From assembly GCA_025451235.1 (NCBI GenBank), contig JANWKT010000017.1, positions 62,001 through 126,000 of the forward strand: a stretch of DNA of 64,000 bases. The letters run 5' to 3'. The notes under the pieces are model-generated. The model searched no databases, was not told where the DNA came from, and worked only from the letters and a program-made list of their open reading frames with translations. A program made the position numbers and the translations under genes. Every line of letters begins with the position of its first letter. The first letter of the stretch is position 1. This stretch comes from Flavobacteriales bacterium. Its GTDB lineage: Bacteria; Bacteroidota; Bacteroidia; CAIKAF01. Positions 52,291 through 59,779 of this stretch are shown here, in pieces.

Positions 52291-52791
52291 TTACTTGGCG
52301 ATATAACTAAATATTTTCATCATCCAGCTATTATTGCTTTTTATAAACTTCTCCAATATCGAGTCGACCATAGCTGTGAATTTATACACTTCTTCTATTT
52401 GCTTTTTAAATTTTTTCGTAGAGGCGTCGGTATCCTTTACTGCCCTTATTTCTTCCAATAATCTTAGGGCAGGCTCCAACTCTCTTTTTCTTCTTTCCCT
52501 GGCAATCAACCTGGATACTTTCCATATATCCTTCTCCGCCATAAAATATTCCCTTCTTTCTCCCGTGATATGTTCTTTTTGAATGAGTCCCCAATCCATT
52601 AATGCCCTTAGGTTCATATTTGTATTACCCCTTGAGATTTTCAGTTTTTCCATAATATCCTCTGTAGAGAGCGCATTCTCGCTGATCAATAACAAAGCAT
52701 GGATCTGAGCCATTGTTTTATTGATCCCCCAGTTGGACCCTAAAGAGCCCCATGCCTGGTAAAATTTTTCCGCTTGTTGATTTAATTCCAT
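52291..52791 (-). CDS. GbsR/MarR family transcriptional regulator
   Basis: The 166-aa protein has a winged helix-turn-helix (about 25-95; KTMAQIHALLLISENALSTEDIMEKLKISRGNTNMNLRALMDWGLI and ITGERREYFMAEKDIW) and a helical C-terminal half that may dimerise. This is the GbsR type found in many Bacteroidota. The start is ATG at 52791; a TACATTTG -7 box lies only three bases upstream. Two operator-like sites, one in front of itself and one in front of its downstream neighbours, suggest autoregulation. Confidence 0.9.
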   Translation of the reverse strand: MELNQQAEKFYQAWGSLGSNWGINKTMAQIHALLLISENALSTEDIMEKLKISRGNTNMNLRALMDWGLIQKEHITGERREYFMAEKDIWKVSRLIARERRKRELEPALRLLEEIRAVKDTDASTKKFKKQIEEVYKFTAMVDSILEKFIKSNNSWMMKIFSYIAK

Positions 52792-52794
52792 GCT

Positions 52795-52802
52795 CAAATG
52801 TA
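52795..52802 (-). promoter_or_regulatory. -7 box TACATTTG of the GbsR/MarR gene
   Basis: On the minus strand it lies three bases before the ATG at 52791. A -33 TTTG falls 20 bases upstream, inside the operator, so regulator binding would block RNA polymerase. Confidence 0.65.
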
Positions 52803-52810
52803 AAATGAAT

Positions 52811-52841
52811 TTCTGAAACTTTCAAATATTTCTGAAACTTT
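52811..52841. promoter_or_regulatory. operator copy 1 of the GbsR/MarR regulator with 12-bp direct repeat
   Basis: Plus-strand TTCTGAAACTTT occurs at 52811-52822 and again at 52830-52841 (19-base period). The 26-base unit 52816-52841, read on the minus strand, is AAAGTTTCA-N8-TGAAAGTTT, exactly the arm sequences and spacing of the site at 52253-52278. It covers the -33 region of the regulator promoter. Confidence 0.75.
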
Positions 52842-53013
52842 ATTCTATATTAATACTTATCTGATTGATTATCATAGAAATTAAATTCTAAATGGCTGTA
52901 GGAAGGCCCTTAATTATCACCCTCCAACTAAAAATCGCCCAGGACTTTATTAACATCCTTTCTGTTTTTTAAGCCGACCAGACTCCCTATATTTATCTGA
53001 TAAACATTTCATC

Positions 53014-53499
53014 ATGAAAAAACAGAAACCCATTCCTATCATTATTTTCTTTTTTTCCCTTGCATTCGTCCAGTTATATGCACAAAACGGCCCGGTTGCT
53101 GCCGGAGGAGAATCCTCAGGTGCAGGAGGAACTGTGAGTTATTCCATTGGCCAGGTTGATTACATTGCCCCCGCAGGAAGCAATGGAAATACAAACGAAG
53201 GATTGCAACAACCCTACGAGTTTTTTTCGATGGGGGTCGAAGAAGATCCATCCATCCAGTTGGAACTTTCTTTATACCCAAATCCAACCTCCAGTCATGT
53301 GGTACTTAACATCAGCAAACCGGATCTATCCGGATTATACTATCAGTTATATGATATGAATGGTCAGCTATTGGTGAGTAAAGCCATCTCAGGTCCTATT
53401 ACCGAAATTATATTGGGAAATTACGCTTCAGCATCTTACCTGCTCAAGGTAAGTGATACAAAAAAAGAATTGAAAACATTTAAAATCATAAAAAAATAG
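53014..53499 (+). CDS. short T9SS-exported protein (161 aa)
   Basis: Signal peptide (ending LYAQN), then a 50-residue glycine-rich segment (AAGGESSGAGGTVSYSIGQVDY) common in short T9SS cargo, and a C-terminal T9SS type A sorting domain (SLYPNPTSSHVVLN to the basic end KTFKIIKK). There is hardly any functional domain between signals. It is six bases upstream of the next gene and probably forms an operon with it. Confidence 0.85.
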   Translation: MKKQKPIPIIIFFFSLAFVQLYAQNGPVAAGGESSGAGGTVSYSIGQVDYIAPAGSNGNTNEGLQQPYEFFSMGVEEDPSIQLELSLYPNPTSSHVVLNISKPDLSGLYYQLYDMNGQLLVSKAISGPITEIILGNYASASYLLKVSDTKKELKTFKIIKK

Positions 53500-53505
53500 A
53501 TCGCC

Positions 53506-54738
53506 ATGAAAAGATTATTGACCATCCTACTAGTTGCTCTTGCCAGTTCATTGGCATTTGCACAAGCTCCTAACAAAATGAGCTACCAAGCAGTTATTCG
53601 CAATGCCAGCAATAACCTGGTGGTAAGTTCCCCCATTGGCATGCGGATAAGTATTTTACAAGGCTCTCCAACAGGAACTGCAGTATATGTTGAAACACAA
53701 GGGATCTCTTCCAATGCAAATGGATTGGTGAGCATAGAGATCGGAGGAGGAATTATTGTGAGTGGAAATTTTACCACCATCGATTGGAGCAATGGCCCTT
53801 ATTTTGTAAAAACCGAAACAGATCCTGCCGGTGGCACCAGTTATACCATTACAGGAACCAGTCAACTACTCAGTATGCCTTATGCCTTATATGCAAAAAC
53901 TGCAGAGAATGTTCCCACCAATGTAAGTGCCTTTACCAACGATGCAGGATATTTAACATCGGAAGTAGATGGGTCCGTGACGAATGAAATTCAAACCATC
54001 TCAAGGACTGGAACTACCATTACGTTGAGTCCGGGAGGAGGTTCCATTACTGATAGTGTGAATATTTACACAGCCGGAAATGGTATTGACATTACAGGCA
54101 ATATCATTACTAACTTATCCATTACCGTAGGTGATGTAAAACATGGTTATCAGTCAGGAGATCATAGTGGCTGGTATTTATTGGATGGAAGGGCATTGAC
54201 TTTATTGCCTGCAGTTGCACAAGCCAATGCCGGTATTTTAGGTATTTCCGGATCTCTTCCAGATGCTACCGGTCGATTTTTAGGAGACATGGGTGCCATG
54301 GGATCAACAGGAGGAAGTAATTCGATCACCCTTGTACAAAATAATTTGCCGAGTGTAAACTTCTCAGGCACTGCAGCCGCAAATGGCAACCACAACCATA
54401 CGGTAGATCCGGCAGCTGTTACAAGTACCGTAGACGGTTTGCATGGCCATGTTTTCCATACAGCCATTGCAGATTTTAATACTCCTTCATGCCAAGGTTG
54501 GCCCTGGCTCGACCATGATGCTATGAGAACAACAGATAGAAGAGAAATCACCCAGGATAATGGCAATATCATCCCCAATGGGGCACATAGCCATTCGGTT
54601 GATGTGGCCACTACTACCAGTTCTACTGCAGGAAGTCATACACATACAGTAACAGTTGCCAGTGGGGGAATAGGACAGACTATCAATTCAACTCCTTCGT
54701 ATTTAAGTGTAAATGCTTTTATTTACTTAGGCCAATAG
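53506..54738 (+). CDS. secreted tail-collar/tail-fiber-like protein (410 aa)
   Basis: The signal peptide ends ALASSLAFAQ. Residues 20-140 are a beta domain common in Bacteroidota surface proteins (MSYQAVIRNASNNLV; SMPYALYAKTAEN). The C-terminal half resembles phage tail-collar/microcystin-dependent protein domains (GDHSGWYLLDGRAL; LPDATGRFLGDMG; histidine pairs NHNHTVD, AHSHSVD and SHTHTV; LSVNAFIYLG). Histidine-rich loops of such fibers bind metal ions in phage relatives. No phage genes flank it, so it is likely a domesticated fiber-like surface protein. Confidence 0.82.
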   Translation: MKRLLTILLVALASSLAFAQAPNKMSYQAVIRNASNNLVVSSPIGMRISILQGSPTGTAVYVETQGISSNANGLVSIEIGGGIIVSGNFTTIDWSNGPYFVKTETDPAGGTSYTITGTSQLLSMPYALYAKTAENVPTNVSAFTNDAGYLTSEVDGSVTNEIQTISRTGTTITLSPGGGSITDSVNIYTAGNGIDITGNIITNLSITVGDVKHGYQSGDHSGWYLLDGRALTLLPAVAQANAGILGISGSLPDATGRFLGDMGAMGSTGGSNSITLVQNNLPSVNFSGTAAANGNHNHTVDPAAVTSTVDGLHGHVFHTAIADFNTPSCQGWPWLDHDAMRTTDRREITQDNGNIIPNGAHSHSVDVATTTSSTAGSHTHTVTVASGGIGQTINSTPSYLSVNAFIYLGQ

Positions 54739-54756
54739 GATTTTTTTTATCGAAGT

Positions 54757-54816
54757 ACGAACTTTTTACGAACCTACGAACCGCTCTAATTGTGGTTCGT
54801 AGGTTCGTAAGTTCGT
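54757..54816. terminator. long hairpin with tandem CGAAC(T/C) units, likely bidirectional terminator
   Basis: The left arm (54757-54782, ACGAAC...ACGAACC) pairs with the right arm (54794-54816, GGTTCGTAGG...GTTCGT) around an 11-base loop. Each arm holds three short copies of the unit ACGAACC/T. It lies between two convergent genes, and T-rich runs flank it. Confidence 0.7.
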
Positions 54817-54903
54817 TGGGTTTTATTCGTACTCCGGTGGAAAAAAAAGATATAGGACTATACGATAGCCGTTCTCTGTCTTATCTCCTGCTTCTTACGT
54901 CCC

Positions 54904-57255
54904 TTACTTATTCTTTGCTTTCTGCATTGGATTGTTGGCATTGTTTCCTCCGCGAACAACCGTTTTGTTCTTAAACAATTCGAACCTGGTGGAGGCTCCT
55001 GCTTTGGGCCATTGGTTGTTCTTGGTATCAATATCTGATGTTTCCAGATAAGGATCCAAAACAATACTTTCCACTTCCTTATCCTTCACAAATGCTTTTA
55101 CCACATTGTTCTCATTCTTCCTCCAGATATAGGCACTGATCCTTTCTACTTCGCTAGACCCATCTTTAAAATTCCATTGCAAAATAATAGGCATTACCAT
55201 CCCTCCCTTATTGGTAAAATATAATTCATAAATATATTTCCCTTCGTATTTTTTGAAATCCTCCGGTGCTAATTTTTCCAGGTTTGCATAACGGTTCTCT
55301 ATTACTTCTTTGCCGGCGGTTTCTTCGGGTTTATAGTAATAATAAAAATCTCTTAAACTCGTATCCTTATCCACCAGGAACTCTATTCCACTCTCCTTAT
55401 TCCTGATCTTCGAAATATGATCGTATTCTTTTTTGTTGTTTCCCCTACGGGTAAAGGTATCCATTTTTACAGGCAAGGTGGTTCCTAAAACCACCTGGTA
55501 AGATTTTACAGAGTCCATAGAAATATCTACCGGTTCAATATCGTAGAACCATGCTCTCCAGAACCAGTCGAGGTCTACGCCTGAAGCGTCTTCCATGGTG
55601 CGGAAAAGATCCGCCGGAGTGGGATGCTTAAAGGCCCATCGTTTACAATATTGCTTAAATGCATAATCAAATAATTCACGACCCATGATGGTTTCACGTA
55701 AGATGTTCAATCCTGTGCATGGTTTTCCATACGCATTGTTCCCAAAACCGATAATGTTTTCACTGTTGGTCATAATAGGCTCCAGCTGGTCTTTGGGAAG
55801 TTTCATATAGTCAACAATTTTATGGGCAGGGCCTCTTCGACTTGGATAGTTATTGTCAAATTCCTGTTCAGTTAAAAACTGGACAAATGTATTCAACCCC
55901 TCATCCATCCAGCTCCATTGCCTTTCATCACTATTGATGATCATAGGAAAAAAGTTATGTCCCACTTCATGAATGATCACTCCAATCATTCCATATTTGG
56001 TGGCTTCGCTATAGGTTCCATCCGGCTCGGTTCTGCCGAAGTTGAAAGAGATCATTGGATATTCCATTCCACTGGCCGCTTCAACACTGATCGCCACCGG
56101 ATATGTATAAGGTATGGTAAATTTGGAATATACCTTGATGGTATGAGCAACTACTTTGGTTGAGTACCGGCTGTATAGCGCATAGGCTTCATCCGGATAA
56201 TAACTCATGCACATGGTTTTTTTACCTTCCACATTAATTCCCATGGCGTCCCAAATAAATTTCCTAGAGCTTCCCCAGGCAAAATCCCTTACATTGGTTG
56301 CTTTAAAGTTCCATGTTTTATAATTTGTAAGATCCGGATTTTTTTCTTTGGCCAAGGCTTCTTCGCGGGTAACAATTTCAACCGGTTGATCAGAAGTCTG
56401 GGCTTTTTTCCAACGATCGGCTTCCGTTTTATTGAGGATCTTTGAGTAGTTCGTGCATTCTCCGGTGGCTCCAATTACATGGTCGGCTGGGACCTTCATT
56501 GTTACATCATAATTTCCGAAAGTCAATGCAAATTCCCCCCGGCCGGTAAACTGTTTATTGTTCCATCCTTGAAAATCACTGTATACACACATCCTTGGAT
56601 ACCATTGGGTAATGGTAAAAACAGATTGTCCATCATCCGCAAATTTTTCATAACCCCCCCGGCCTCCTATTTTCATTCGCTCAGGAATTTTATAATTCCA
56701 TTTGATCTTCAATACGTATTTGCCCTTTGATTTTAAGGCGACAGGAAGGTCAACCCTCATCATGGTATAGTTGATCGTATAAGGTAATGGGTTGCCTTTA
56801 GCGTCGGTAACCGATATGATATTTACCCCATAACCCTGGAGATTTTCCTTATCATTCATTCTGTTAATATCGCCTGTTGTTAAGGGAGCATCCACGTTGC
56901 TTCCATCGAAACTATTGCTTTCGGCATTGGGTTGATGCTGGTTTTCGTCGAGCTGCAACCATAAATAACCCAATGGGTCGGGTGAATTATTATAATAGGT
57001 AATTTCCTCTTCCCCTTCAAGCCTGAGGTCTTTTTCATTCAAAAAAGCGCTGATCTTATAATCCGCCCTTTGCTGCCAGTACTCATGACCTGGGGCACCT
57101 GAAGCTGTGCGATAATTGTTGGCATCCGGTAAAATAGTCCCAAGCTGTTCGAATTTATTTCCATGATTCGAGGTGGGATTGTTTTGGATGTTTTGTGAAA
57201 AAATAAATAAATGAATACTTAGAAAACTAGTGGTTAGGAGGAGTGATCTCTTCAT
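54904..57255 (-). CDS. M1 family metallopeptidase (aminopeptidase-like, 783 aa)
   Basis: The signal peptide ends FIFSQN. The zinc motif is HEVGH (His429, Glu430, His433) with the third ligand Glu452 in MDEGLN, and the substrate region is GMEYPM. Length and layout match M1 peptidases of Bacteroidota, which are periplasmic or surface-exposed and may act as aminopeptidases. The C-terminal 200 residues are an M1-associated beta/helical region. The neighbours HupE/UreJ-like and DUF6702 are commonly found with M1 peptidases in this phylum. Confidence 0.93.
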   Translation of the reverse strand: MKRSLLLTTSFLSIHLFIFSQNIQNNPTSNHGNKFEQLGTILPDANNYRTASGAPGHEYWQQRADYKISAFLNEKDLRLEGEEEITYYNNSPDPLGYLWLQLDENQHQPNAESNSFDGSNVDAPLTTGDINRMNDKENLQGYGVNIISVTDAKGNPLPYTINYTMMRVDLPVALKSKGKYVLKIKWNYKIPERMKIGGRGGYEKFADDGQSVFTITQWYPRMCVYSDFQGWNNKQFTGRGEFALTFGNYDVTMKVPADHVIGATGECTNYSKILNKTEADRWKKAQTSDQPVEIVTREEALAKEKNPDLTNYKTWNFKATNVRDFAWGSSRKFIWDAMGINVEGKKTMCMSYYPDEAYALYSRYSTKVVAHTIKVYSKFTIPYTYPVAISVEAASGMEYPMISFNFGRTEPDGTYSEATKYGMIGVIIHEVGHNFFPMIINSDERQWSWMDEGLNTFVQFLTEQEFDNNYPSRRGPAHKIVDYMKLPKDQLEPIMTNSENIIGFGNNAYGKPCTGLNILRETIMGRELFDYAFKQYCKRWAFKHPTPADLFRTMEDASGVDLDWFWRAWFYDIEPVDISMDSVKSYQVVLGTTLPVKMDTFTRRGNNKKEYDHISKIRNKESGIEFLVDKDTSLRDFYYYYKPEETAGKEVIENRYANLEKLAPEDFKKYEGKYIYELYFTNKGGMVMPIILQWNFKDGSSEVERISAYIWRKNENNVVKAFVKDKEVESIVLDPYLETSDIDTKNNQWPKAGASTRFELFKNKTVVRGGNNANNPMQKAKNK

Positions 57256-57349
57256 TTCATCGAGGAATTAGCGGCTAAATCTAAATAAATATCTCATTAA
57301 AAAATTCCAAAATCAGTTAAAGGAATCTAAAATCAACATAAAGACATCA

Positions 57350-57925
57350 TTATAATCGCTCCAGAGTCATGATAAGAGCTATTCCAAAAGCCGCCGCAGA
57401 AAGGAAAAACCTCCAACGATAGGAGGAGACCCTCAGAAGTTTGTTAAAAAACAAGGTTATTAAAAATATGATGGCTATGATCAATAATTGCCCTGCCTCT
57501 ATTCCCAGGTTAAACGAAAACAAAGGCCCGGCCATTTGCTGGGTTTTTCCTAACATAGATCTCAGAAGAACAGAAAATCCCAATCCATGGATAAGTCCAA
57601 AAAAAAGAGCCATTATAAAATTCAGTACAATATTTCTTTGGGCATGATTTTTTAGCATGATGATATTGTATATGGCAGTAGCCAATATCGTACAAGGAAT
57701 GAGGAGCTCTACCAAATCCGTTTTGATCCTCACGATCGACATTACGCTGAAGGCAAGGGTGATTGAGTGACCAATGGTAAAGGCGGTGATGAGCCATAGT
57801 ATCTTTTTCCAGTCCCTCAGCTCAAAACCACCAAACAGGACGATCAGAAAAAGAATATGATCATAGGCCTTTATATCGGCTATATGCCATAGTCCTTCGG
57901 TAAACCAAAGTGTAAAATCGGTCAA
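57350..57925 (-). CDS. HupE/UreJ-like membrane protein (191 aa), TTG start
   Basis: About six membrane helices, with the family phrases YDHILFLIVLFGGF and LITAFTIGHSITLAFSV at the N-terminal side and GLIHGLGFSVLL in the middle, whose histidines are typical of HupE/UreJ transporters of nickel or cobalt. There is no in-frame ATG near the N-terminus; the start is the TTG at 57925. It is divergent from the DUF6702 gene and shares its promoter region. Whether it moves a metal is not shown. Confidence 0.85.
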   Translation of the reverse strand: MTDFTLWFTEGLWHIADIKAYDHILFLIVLFGGFELRDWKKILWLITAFTIGHSITLAFSVMSIVRIKTDLVELLIPCTILATAIYNIIMLKNHAQRNIVLNFIMALFFGLIHGLGFSVLLRSMLGKTQQMAGPLFSFNLGIEAGQLLIIAIIFLITLFFNKLLRVSSYRWRFFLSAAAFGIALIMTLERL

Positions 57926-57932
57926 TGCTTTG

Positions 57933-57940
57933 TATATTTG
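57933..57940 (+). promoter_or_regulatory. -7 box TATATTTG five bases before the DUF6702 start
   Basis: TATATTTG is followed by TACAA and ATG at 57946. The box lies inside a longer frame from 57925, showing that the longer start is wrong. Confidence 0.55.
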
Positions 57941-57945
57941 TACAA

Positions 57946-58446
57946 ATGAAAAGCAAGTTTACCATTTTTTTCATTATCAGCCTTAGCTTCCTTATAAAAG
58001 GATATGCCCACCCTTATTTTGTTAGTGTTACCGAGATCCATATTTATCCGGAAAAAAAAACCTTTGAAGTAAGTTGCAGCATGTTTACAGAAGACCTGGA
58101 ATCGGCCATTAAATCACTCTATATAACTAATACCGATCTGCAAAAAGAATTAGGGGCCAAAGAGGTGCTGGACCTTATTTATAAATATATAAGTGCAAGG
58201 TTTGAGATCGCTATTGATGGAACACCCCTGGCCTATACATTGGTTGGATGCGAAAACCAGGAAGAATCCACCTGGTGCTACCTGGAGGGAAAATGCTGCT
58301 CTGTTGACCGAAAGGTGTCTGTTGTTAACTCCTTGCTCTTCGATTTTTTAGAAGAGCAGACCAATATGGTGCACGTATATTGGAATGAAGAAAGGCAAAG
58401 CACGAAGCTGAACAATCCGAATAAGGTGGCCCAATTTTCTTTTTAA
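57946..58446 (+). CDS. DUF6702 family secreted protein (166 aa)
   Basis: The start at 57946 gives a clean signal peptide (MKSKFTIFFIISLSFLIKGYA) and a mature start HPYFVSVTEIHIYPEKKTFEVSC, the family hallmark. The N-terminal histidine of the mature protein and two to three later cysteines (GCENQEESTWCYLEGKCC) may bind a metal; this is speculative. It is divergent from the HupE/UreJ-like gene, and M1 peptidase follows that. The role of DUF6702 is unknown. Confidence 0.86.
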   Translation: MKSKFTIFFIISLSFLIKGYAHPYFVSVTEIHIYPEKKTFEVSCSMFTEDLESAIKSLYITNTDLQKELGAKEVLDLIYKYISARFEIAIDGTPLAYTLVGCENQEESTWCYLEGKCCSVDRKVSVVNSLLFDFLEEQTNMVHVYWNEERQSTKLNNPNKVAQFSF

Positions 58447-58540
58447 TGCAACGGTGGTGCCTTTGAAAATCCAATAGTTTTTTTTACTTTTCACCACCGA
58501 ATTCTATATAATAAATCACCACGAGTAAAAAATCCCGGCT

Positions 58541-59266
58541 ATGCTAAATGATGTAAGAAAGGAGAATATTTTGTTCATAGATGTGGAAACCGTTCCTCAA
58601 TATAAAGACTATGGGACGGTTCCTGAAAGCAAACGAAAATTCTGGGACCACAAAGCCTCTTTCCTCGCTAAAACAGAAGAACAAACACCTGAAATTTTAT
58701 ATGAACGGGCTGGAATTTACAGCGAGTTTGGAAAGATCATCTGTATCAGCAGTGGGTTCCTCAAAACAAATGAAGGGACCGTTGAGTTACACATCAAATC
58801 CATGTATGGCCATGATGAAAGAGCGATTTTAACCCAGTTTCTGGAGATCATTAAAAAATTAGCACAAAGTCCTCAAAAATGGTACTTATGCGCCCATAAT
58901 GGAAAAGAGTTTGATTTTCCCTACATCAGCCGCAGGCTGCTGGTCAATGGACTTCAGGTACCAGGTATTTTAGATGTTAGAGGTAAGTATGCCAAGGAAA
59001 TACAATTGTTGGATACCATGGAAATGTGGAAGTTTGGGGATTATAAGAGTTTCGTTTCCTTAGATCTCTTAGCAGATATTTTTAACATTCCTTCTCCTAA
59101 AGATGATATGGATGGGAGTATGGTAAGAAAGGTATATTATGAGGAAGAAAATATCGAAAGGATCGTGGAATATTGTAGTAAAGATGTAGTTACCCTTGCG
59201 CAGGTGGTGATGAGATATAAGGCGGAACCTTTTATTCCGGTTGAAAATATTAAAATGGTTCCATGA
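58541..59266 (+). CDS. DEDDy 3'-5' exonuclease (DNA polymerase B-like, PF10108 type)
   Basis: The four acidic residues and the tyrosine are visible: Asp14 and Glu16 in FIDVET, Asp125 in HNGKEFDFPY, and Tyr211 and Asp215 in YCSKDVVT. The 241-aa RNase H-like fold fits predicted 3'-5' exonucleases related to polysaccharide or DNA-polymerase B exonuclease domains. It is cytoplasmic, and its substrate is unknown. The last codon overlaps the next start as ATGA, so a transcript covering 58541-59778 and probably 61528 is likely. Confidence 0.9.
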   Translation: MLNDVRKENILFIDVETVPQYKDYGTVPESKRKFWDHKASFLAKTEEQTPEILYERAGIYSEFGKIICISSGFLKTNEGTVELHIKSMYGHDERAILTQFLEIIKKLAQSPQKWYLCAHNGKEFDFPYISRRLLVNGLQVPGILDVRGKYAKEIQLLDTMEMWKFGDYKSFVSLDLLADIFNIPSPKDDMDGSMVRKVYYEEENIERIVEYCSKDVVTLAQVVMRYKAEPFIPVENIKMVP

Positions 59267-59778
59267 AAAGGTGGTGTTTAGCATTTGCTTGTTTGACCCT
59301 TCTTGCGTGCAATAGCAAGAAGCCGTTTGAAAAAAGGATTGACACCATTTTCAAAGGTCCGGTTTTCAGGGACCTAACGATTAGTGATAGTTATGACAAG
59401 GTATTAAGCACAGAAAATAGTGAATACCTGTTATTCTCGGATACCAATATGCTCAGATATTCTTACCATGTTTCGGACTCAGAAGAGTATCATTGGGCCT
59501 ATGTTTTTGAGGAGGACAGACTATCAGGGATCCAGTTTGACGCTTACCTGGGAGCTAAAGAAAATGGAACTATCTATTTTCGTTGTCTTGAAAAAAAATA
59601 TGACAAAATTTTAGCTCGTGAGGTGGCGTTCGGAAACGAAGTTACCTGGAAAGCCGATGAAATATATGCCCGGCTCGTGAATGAAAGTGAAGAGGCCATG
59701 ATGGGTAAAATAAGATTGAGTATTTTTGGAAAACCGGACACTTCCGCTCCAAAAGAAATACCTCTGTTTAAACAATAG
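59263..59778 (+). CDS. lipoprotein of unknown function (171 aa)
   Basis: The lipobox is LTLLAC (Cys16). The mature part is alpha/beta with phrases VFEEDRLSGIQFDAYLGAKENGTIYF. No family is recognised. Start overlaps the exonuclease stop (ATGA), and one base separates its stop from the ABC gene start, so it is in a dense operon. Confidence 0.78.
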   Translation: MKRWCLAFACLTLLACNSKKPFEKRIDTIFKGPVFRDLTISDSYDKVLSTENSEYLLFSDTNMLRYSYHVSDSEEYHWAYVFEEDRLSGIQFDAYLGAKENGTIYFRCLEKKYDKILAREVAFGNEVTWKADEIYARLVNESEEAMMGKIRLSIFGKPDTSAPKEIPLFKQ

Positions 59779-59779
59779 C

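Noticed and set aside
53506-54738. Prophage signature from the tail-collar-like gene
   Set aside because: No terminase, portal, capsid, integrase or attachment site is seen nearby; the protein has a signal peptide, unlike phage tail proteins.
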